Below are positions 57,779 to 64,000 of a DNA stretch of 64,000 bases, in pieces. The first letter of the stretch is position 1, and each line of letters opens with the position of its first letter. The notes beneath the pieces were generated by a model, which made no database searches, was not told the origin of the DNA, and saw only the letters and a program-made list of their open reading frames with translations. Position numbers and translations under genes: made by a program. The stretch lies in the NCBI RefSeq assembly GCF_037392515.1, contig NC_090281.1:44120645-44184644 (forward strand), written 5' to 3'. The DNA comes from Haliotis asinina (taxonomy: Eukaryota > Mollusca > Gastropoda > Lepetellida > Haliotidae).

Positions 57779-59085
57779 TTATTTATATGACAGTGGGTTG
57801 TGATCGTTTTTTGTTGTGCACTGATGCATATAGGACAGAGCATTAAGCAGAACTGCAATACCTTGAAACTCAGCGTGCGGAATAACAGAGAGAGCTGCCT
57901 TAGCGTCCTTATTCTGTCCTGTTTCCAACCTAAAAAAATACAATTCTAAATTTATTGTCAGCACAATGAAGATAAATTCATGTCGAGGTTATTGTAGAAA
58001 CACCTGAAGTTTTACTTGTTGAATGGTTTAATGCATTGAAACTCTTGCAGTTACTGTATTTAAATCATATTAAAGTATATTCTTACGTCTGTTGTGGATT
58101 TAGGGTCATTCCCTCTACAGACTCAGCATTGCGTAGAGCCAGCCTCACAGGTGTCTGTGAAAGTAAATTCACGAGGAAAATGCAATTAGCATTTTGAAAA
58201 ACCTAACAAAATGACTAGCAGGTATTACAACTAAAATCTTAAATAAAGTCGAATTACTGCTAATACAACATCGTATGAGAATATCTTGTCTGAAAACGTT
58301 ACAAACATTTACAAAGGAATAAACAATCAATTTAGTTTTTAAAATATATTTGTGTTAACTTTGATTTTGAAATGCCTTAGCGATTTTGAAAGGGATATAT
58401 CTATTAAAGTCACTATTCCATCCATATAATGACGTGTGATATGGGAACCCAAAATACGTATATGCATGAATACTGGGATTAGTCTGTATTGCTCCGTCAT
58501 TGTTGTCTTTGATGAAACCTATCTCTTAAAACATAAAACAGAACATTTTACATCTATAAGAATATGTCCAAAATCAGTCTTATACTGATTATACATTATG
58601 ATTGAAATTACATGTAACAGGTAATCCTTCAGTTCAACCACAAAAAACAGCTGGTGTTACCTGGGGAATATATTCCACCCCCATAGCCTGATTAAGTCCC
58701 AGGAAGGATATTTATGACATGTAATAAACCTTTCATCAGCCAATTAGACGGGCTGTTGTTCTCATATCGTGATTCAATATACTAAACACTTACTGAATGG
58801 CAGGGATACTCTACGACTCTGTATATTGAGCTCCCTGCTAAATGATATGGTAGTCTTGAGTGTAAGATTTCTCAACAACCATGCTGCTGAAGGAACACAT
58901 GGCATCATCAGGGTTGCCTTACTGATTTTACAAATAATATACTTGCATCATCTGCAATATACTCACCTGAGCTGAATGTGCCCTCTGAAGAAATATCGCT
59001 GACAGACATTCTGAACGGCTTTGTAGGTGTAAGGTCTCAAATTCACGATAGCAAAAATGTCCGTATGTTGGTGTGCAATGATCAA
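57779..59085 (-). CDS. Candidate C-terminal exons of an unidentified protein
   Basis: The best pair is exon 58087-58154 and last exon 57779-57929 (TAA), with good borders ('ctttcacag', 'gac|gtaaga', 'ttttttag') and matching phase 2. Together they read TPVRLALRNAESVEG, MTLNPQQ, then TLETGQNKDAKAALSVIPHA and FQGIAVLLNALSYM. Two upstream exons are phase-compatible: 58661-58687 (27 bases, AMGVEYIPQ) and 58967-59085 (ending ECLSAIFLQRAHSAQ before GTGAGT). The joined stretch looks like one alpha-helical protein, perhaps with tetratricopeptide-like helices, but I do not recognise the family. The 27-base exon has a weak polypyrimidine tract and is the least certain. The start of the gene was not found; it should lie to the right on the plus map. 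Confidence 0.45.
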
Positions 59086-60943
59086 CTGCATTTTCCCATC
59101 GGGTGTTCATATATGTATTTAGATCTCAAAAGGTCATCAAATTACTTTGAGTTACTCTTCCTCTCTGTAACTTCTCCAACCAAGGTATACAATGGACAGT
59201 GCACGTGTACACAACGGTTTGTGAAACATGTAAATAAAGGTATGTCACTTTAATATGAATTTTACCAATTGACCATGTTGTTGAAATAGACTATTGTTCA
59301 TCAAGACTAAGCGTTATCAAAACACTAACTCAAATCGGCCAAATAACCCCACTAGTGGTATCCTCTTTGGACTGAAGTTGTTTATTTTAAGAGTAAGAGA
59401 ATTATAAGGCATGCTCAACTGGGTTTGGTCGTTTAATTAATCCCACACAGCCATCACCAGCAGAGGGAATGATTTACACATCTAATTTTCGTGCTTAATT
59501 ATTGTGTTTGTTTTTTATTGGTAAAAAATGACATGGGATTGTGAACAGCTTTACAGTTTATATCGACACCGGAACCATACAACATACAATACAAAATTTA
59601 AGTGCAGCATGTGTTGTCACATATGTATATAAATTTGAATAACAAACATGGGTAAAGCTTGAAGACAATCTTATATGGAAATAGTGAATTATCTGATCTT
59701 AATAATCTGTTCATTTTCAGATCTGCCTACCTCTTCGTCACTGCTTCTTTTAGATTTGATACTATATATGATTGAAGAATTAACCTCGTGGTTTGTCATA
59801 TGATAATCTTGTATTAGAACTTTGGTTTATTTACCTTTGTAAAGTGCATTCCACACATACAAACTAATTGTATCAATATAGAGCATTTACGAGAATGTTA
59901 TTGGTAAGATAATTATTTTTGGTGTCTTGATGGTAAAATTGTGGATGCTCACCGAAGTAACCATAGACTGAAGACAAAAAAACATCTTCCAGCAGAAAGG
60001 AAGACCATAACAGAGTATGGAAAAGTTTTTCCCATCTTGTTGCTTCAGTTGTGTATGAAGTGAACTATCACTGTTGACACTGATGATGTATGATTGTGTG
60101 GCACTTTAAGAATTTCGTATATTCACGAAAGTCACCAAATGCAAAGCAGATTGTACAGTTATGTAAATTATGTTTTATGTGTGAATAATAAATTACAAAT
60201 TTATGTACACCGAACATAAACAAACAAATGATAGACCGACACGCACCATTTAAATATTCTGTAACATAATTCTTGTAAATGATTGTATAAATCTTGTTAC
60301 ACAATGATTTTTATGAATTCATTTGACTACTTGCTCCAATCCACACGTACTGACATCACAACCAATTATCTATTGACATGTTTATGAGATTTCTTGAATA
60401 CGCCAATTGCATAACACCGTTAATGAGCACCAACATAAAAGGTCTAGTGACAGGTGTTATTTAGAGAATGCATATAGTTCCCATGGAGTAGAGTGGTAAA
60501 ATCATCGGAATGAGCTTGGGATGATGACCTCGAACAAAAGCAAGACATCTGTTTCACAGACACAAGTATTTGGATATGGATCAATGCTGGCCGTACACAT
60601 ACACTTTCATGTTTTCACGCACCAGACGCAGTTGCATTGATATAAAGCACAAATGGACTACACAAAATATGGCTTATTCCTTCAGTTTTCATGAATAAAT
60701 ATGTCACATGCAAGATCCATTATGCATATCAACAGTAAGAACTCTAACAGAACAAAAGAAATAATAACTTAGTAAGTTTAAAGAGTCATGGGGATTCTTC
60801 AAATGGCAAAATTGAAAGAAGTAGCGGTAAAATACTTCCTAAATTTCCAAACATTTACAAGTCTTGAAAACATCACCTTTACAATCGTTGTAAATAATTG
60901 TAAATATGACATTTAAATTTTGTAAATTTTTGTAAATCAACAT
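59086..60943. other. No gene recognised
   Basis: AT-rich sequence; it may contain upstream exons of the candidate gene at 57.8-59.1 kb, but none could be defined. Just before the 51-bp array, 'tgtaaat' recurs several times (60885-60955). Confidence 0.4.
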
Positions 60944-62147
60944 TTACACCACAACATCCACCAATGAATCCTGCACCGCCACCGGCATACATGAGGACAC
61001 AACAACATCCAGCAATGCATGGGGCACCATCACCGGCATACATGAGTACAGTACAACATCCACCAAAGCATGTAGCACCAGCACACTCATACATGAGACA
61101 TACCCATCACATCCACCAATGCATGGCGCACTGCCACCAGAATAGATGAGGACACCACAACATCCACCAATGCATGGCACACTGCCACCGACATACATGA
61201 GTACATCACAACATCCACCAATGCATGGTTCACTGCCACCGGCATACATGAGACACCACCATCACATCCACTAATTCATGAGGCACCACCACCCTCATAC
61301 ATGAGACAGCAAAATCATATCCACCAATGCATGGCACACCGCTACCGGCATACATGAGTACACCACACCATCCACCGATCCATGGGGCACCACCACATTC
61401 ATACATGAGTACACAACAACATCCACCAATGCATGGTGCACCGACACCAGTATACATGAGCACACCACAACATCCACCAATGCATGGTCCACCGCCACTG
61501 CCAAACATGAGTACACCACAACATCCACCAATGCATGGGGCACCGCCAAAGGTATACATGAGCACACCACAACATCCACCAATGCATGGTCCACCACCAC
61601 CGGCATACATGAGCACACCACAACACCCACCAATGCATGGTCCACCACCACAGGCATACATGATACACCACCATCACATCCACCAAAGTATGGGACACCG
61701 CCACCGACATACATGAGTACACCACAACATCCACTAATGCATGGCGCAGCGCCACCGGCATACATCAGTACACCACAACATCCACCAATGCACTGGGCAC
61801 CACCATCGGTATATATGAACACACCAGAACATCCACCAATGCATGGGGCACCGCCACCGGCATACATGAGTACACGACACCATCCACCAATCCATGGGGC
61901 ACCACCACATTCATACATGAGTACATAACAACATCCACCAATGCATGGTGCACCGACACCAGTATACATGAGCACACCACAACATCCACCAATGCATGGC
62001 ACACCACCACTGGCATACATGAGACACCACCATCACATCCACCAAAGTATGGGACACCGCCACCGACATACATGAGTACACCACAACATCCACTAATGCA
62101 TGGCGCACCACCACACGCATACGTGAGTACACCAAAACATCCACCAA
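60944..62147. repeat. 51-bp minisatellite, about 23 copies, Pro/His/Met-rich on plus
   Basis: Typical units read HPPMHGAPPPAYMSTPQ on the plus strand; 'caacatccaccaatgcatgg' marks each. Some units use 'acatgagacaccaccatcac' in place of 'acatgagtacaccacaac', adding two bases and shifting the frame. No frame runs through the whole array; the longest plus frame is 61327-61716. Longer blocks are themselves duplicated: one around 61381 recurs 512 bases on, another at 61681 recurs 359 bases on. It is probably non-coding, or the relic of a repetitive exon. Confidence 0.9.
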
Positions 62148-63469
62148 TTCACAAGAATGACTGCATAGAAAATAAAAGTCACCGAAACCGTTATGTTGAA
62201 AGAAAACGTGTTTAAAGTCTGAATGAAATCACATCTGATCTGAACGCCCCGTGGTACAACTTGTCGTGTATTTGAAAGGCATTAAATCTATCGCTTCTCC
62301 AGTAACTCTTAATTTGCTTTCCAGAAACCGCTGACACAAATTGCATAGTGTTATTTCCAAAACAGCCCCCGTCAATTTCCCATACTTAGGTTCGGCTCGT
62401 GTTAAAGACGTCATTCATCCTGCCTTGCCTAATCCAATCTGTTTTTTTAGCCATCGATTCCATTCCGTTAAACCAGTCTAACTTACTGAATGGTATAACA
62501 ATGGTTCCTCCTTACACGTGTCTGAAATCACATTTAGTATCAATCTTGGGATAATGCAAACACGACTCAGTGAAGAATGGCCACCCCTACCTATCGATGA
62601 ACGTTTGGATGATTCAGGTGATGTATTATACCATTATATGAAGTGATGTATTATACCATTATATGAAGTGATGTATTATACCATTGTATGAGTGCCCATG
62701 TCAGATTGAGATTCATAATTTACCTTTACAGACAATCAGTGGTGCCTACAAAGACGAAAGTTGGCACAGGTTGTTGACGAAACATTGATTATAATGTAGA
62801 ATGTACAGAAAGTACCTTATTATTTAACATCATTTCATTTCTGAGACAAGAAGCTTTATACAAATATTCACCTAAATTACACAACTGTTTTACATTTCTA
62901 GCACTTACAAGTTGAATGCGTTTATGCATTGTACTAATATGGTTTTATATGTTAGTAATATGGCATCTGTAGTAATATGGTTTTATGTACAGTTTTCTGT
63001 AATTAATAAAATAGCAACATACTAATATAAAATGCAACTCGTCTTCAATGTCGTCTTCACAGAAAAACATAGTTTCCTTCTGTTATTTCAACATGCTGTT
63101 TCTATAGTTGAATTACCAGAGCTACGTCGGAATTTAGATATATATTTCCCGAAGATGTGCGGGATAGCTTTACATAGGTAATACAACAGAGTGCAAACAT
63201 CAATAATATTTATATAAATTACACATTCTGATCAATTGGATAAATAACAACAATCTCTTGAGATGCTTGATCGAAACTTCGTATGTAAGAAGGTAGGTAT
63301 GCAGGACATACTTCATCTCTATGTCATAATTCATTGATACCAATGTTAGATTAAATATTGTTCCCCTGATACGCCCAGCTATTAACACGACGGTTCTTTA
63401 CTTCTCACAAAAGACATTCATAATAATTTCGAAGGATAAGATCATTTGTGTGAAGCAACTTGCACCAAT
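62148..63469. other. No gene recognised
   Basis: AT-rich sequence with only a three-copy 25-bp repeat at 62618-62692. The minus-strand open stretch 62229-62414 has no recognised family. Confidence 0.4.
62618..62692. repeat. 25-bp direct repeat, 3 copies
   Basis: Units of 'gtgatgtattataccattat' plus 'atgaa' start at 62618, 62643 and 62668; the third differs by one or two bases. Confidence 0.95.
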
Positions 63470-63910
63470 ACTTTATCATGCTAAATTGTCTCTGATATAT
63501 GCGAGGGAGACGACCCAATTCTGCATAAGCCATAGAATTACATGTATAGTTTTTTTAACTTCAGTGGAGTAATTCAACAACGAATCTAACTGCTTTTGTG
63601 AACCATCAACTGATTCAGAAATTAGGACACGTCGTCTGCATACAGTAACAGAAAAATACTTAGGGATTTACATTTATAAGAAATTCAGTTATCTTCATAA
63701 AAGGGAGTCTCAAAATCACTGAGATAAAATGAAAATAGAATTGGAGACAAAACATGGCCTTGCATTAAATCCGAATTATTCTTAAAGGATTCACTAAAAT
63801 AGCCGCCAACGCTAACAAACGATCTAACGTTCAGATACCAAGAATATATAACAGACATTAATTTTCCATTTACATCTAACTTTGACAACTTACCACACCT
63901 TACACCTGTC
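63470..63910 (-). mobile_element. LINE (non-LTR) reverse transcriptase fragment
   Basis: On the minus strand 63685-63910 reads through 'LSKLDVNGKLMSVIYSWY' and then 'QGHVLSPILFSFYLSDFE'. The second is the conserved QGxxLSPxLFxxYxxD block of non-LTR reverse transcriptases. About 45 residues further on, after a frame change, comes 'LLLYADDVS', the YADD catalytic box, at about 63635-63660. A stop codon directly follows the YADDVS segment and the frame is broken elsewhere, so the copy is dead. The clade was not assigned. It may extend past the window's right edge region in degraded form. Confidence 0.8.
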
Positions 63911-64000
63911 TACAGAGTGCAATACACCCTGAAAGTTGACGTAAGCACGATACAATACGCTTATTATTGTTAAGGCTGTTGCTAATTAATGTGAAACTAT

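Noticed and set aside
60879-62147. Gly/Cys-rich minus-strand proteins ('GGCCGVLMYAGGG')
   Set aside because: These are the reverse frame of the 51-bp array, broken repeatedly by two-base length variants, with no upstream exon or signal peptide.

Overview
The window is animal nuclear DNA: split genes with GT..AG introns, AATAAA signals, short interspersed elements, Tc1/mariner and LINE debris and many tandem arrays. It looks molluscan, most likely a marine gastropod close to abalone (Haliotis). The main clue is a repeated tRNA-derived SINE: a 'gtggggtagcctagtggtta' head, a box B, then 'gctaaaagcggcgtaaaac' and a run of actcactcac. I know this element from abalone-type sequence, and that attribution is from memory, not a search.

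Layout. 1-7843 has no recognised exon; it holds a foldback element, a 64-bp satellite and a hairpin MITE, and is probably intron 1 or 5' flank of the next gene. 7844-11475 (+) carries exons 2-6 of ZMYND19, with a 39-bp minisatellite inside its last intron. 11.5-21.1 kb is gene-poor. 21.4-31.5 kb (-) holds two tandem paralogous five-exon genes for small secreted four-EF-hand proteins, here EFh-A and EFh-B. Their exon sizes, intron phases and splice acceptor just before the ATG all match. Tc1/mariner remnants and decayed minisatellites lie between and inside them. 31.5-37.8 kb is repeat-rich: an internally deleted Tc1-like element, a MITE, a 5S-rRNA-derived SINE and tRNA-SINE copies. 37.9-41.8 kb (+) is a complete seven-exon GH27 lysosomal glycosidase of the alpha-N-acetylgalactosaminidase type, 406 residues, with one apparent GC-AG intron.

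43.34-54.32 kb is the most striking object: about 457 copies of a 24-bp unit with no length change anywhere. It has higher-order blocks and variant domains, and five of its six frames are open. A possible coding exon pair lies just beside it on the minus strand, and a CpG-rich promoter-like patch lies beyond its other end. 57.8-59.1 kb (-) has phase-compatible exons of an unidentified protein C-terminus. 60.9-62.15 kb is a 51-bp array that reads as Pro/His/Met-rich peptide on the plus strand. The right end is a decayed LINE reverse transcriptase.

The genes do not form a pathway; they are ordinary neighbours. The two EF-hand genes are related by local duplication. Nothing resembling CRISPR, a retrovirus, an LTR element or a toxin locus was seen.
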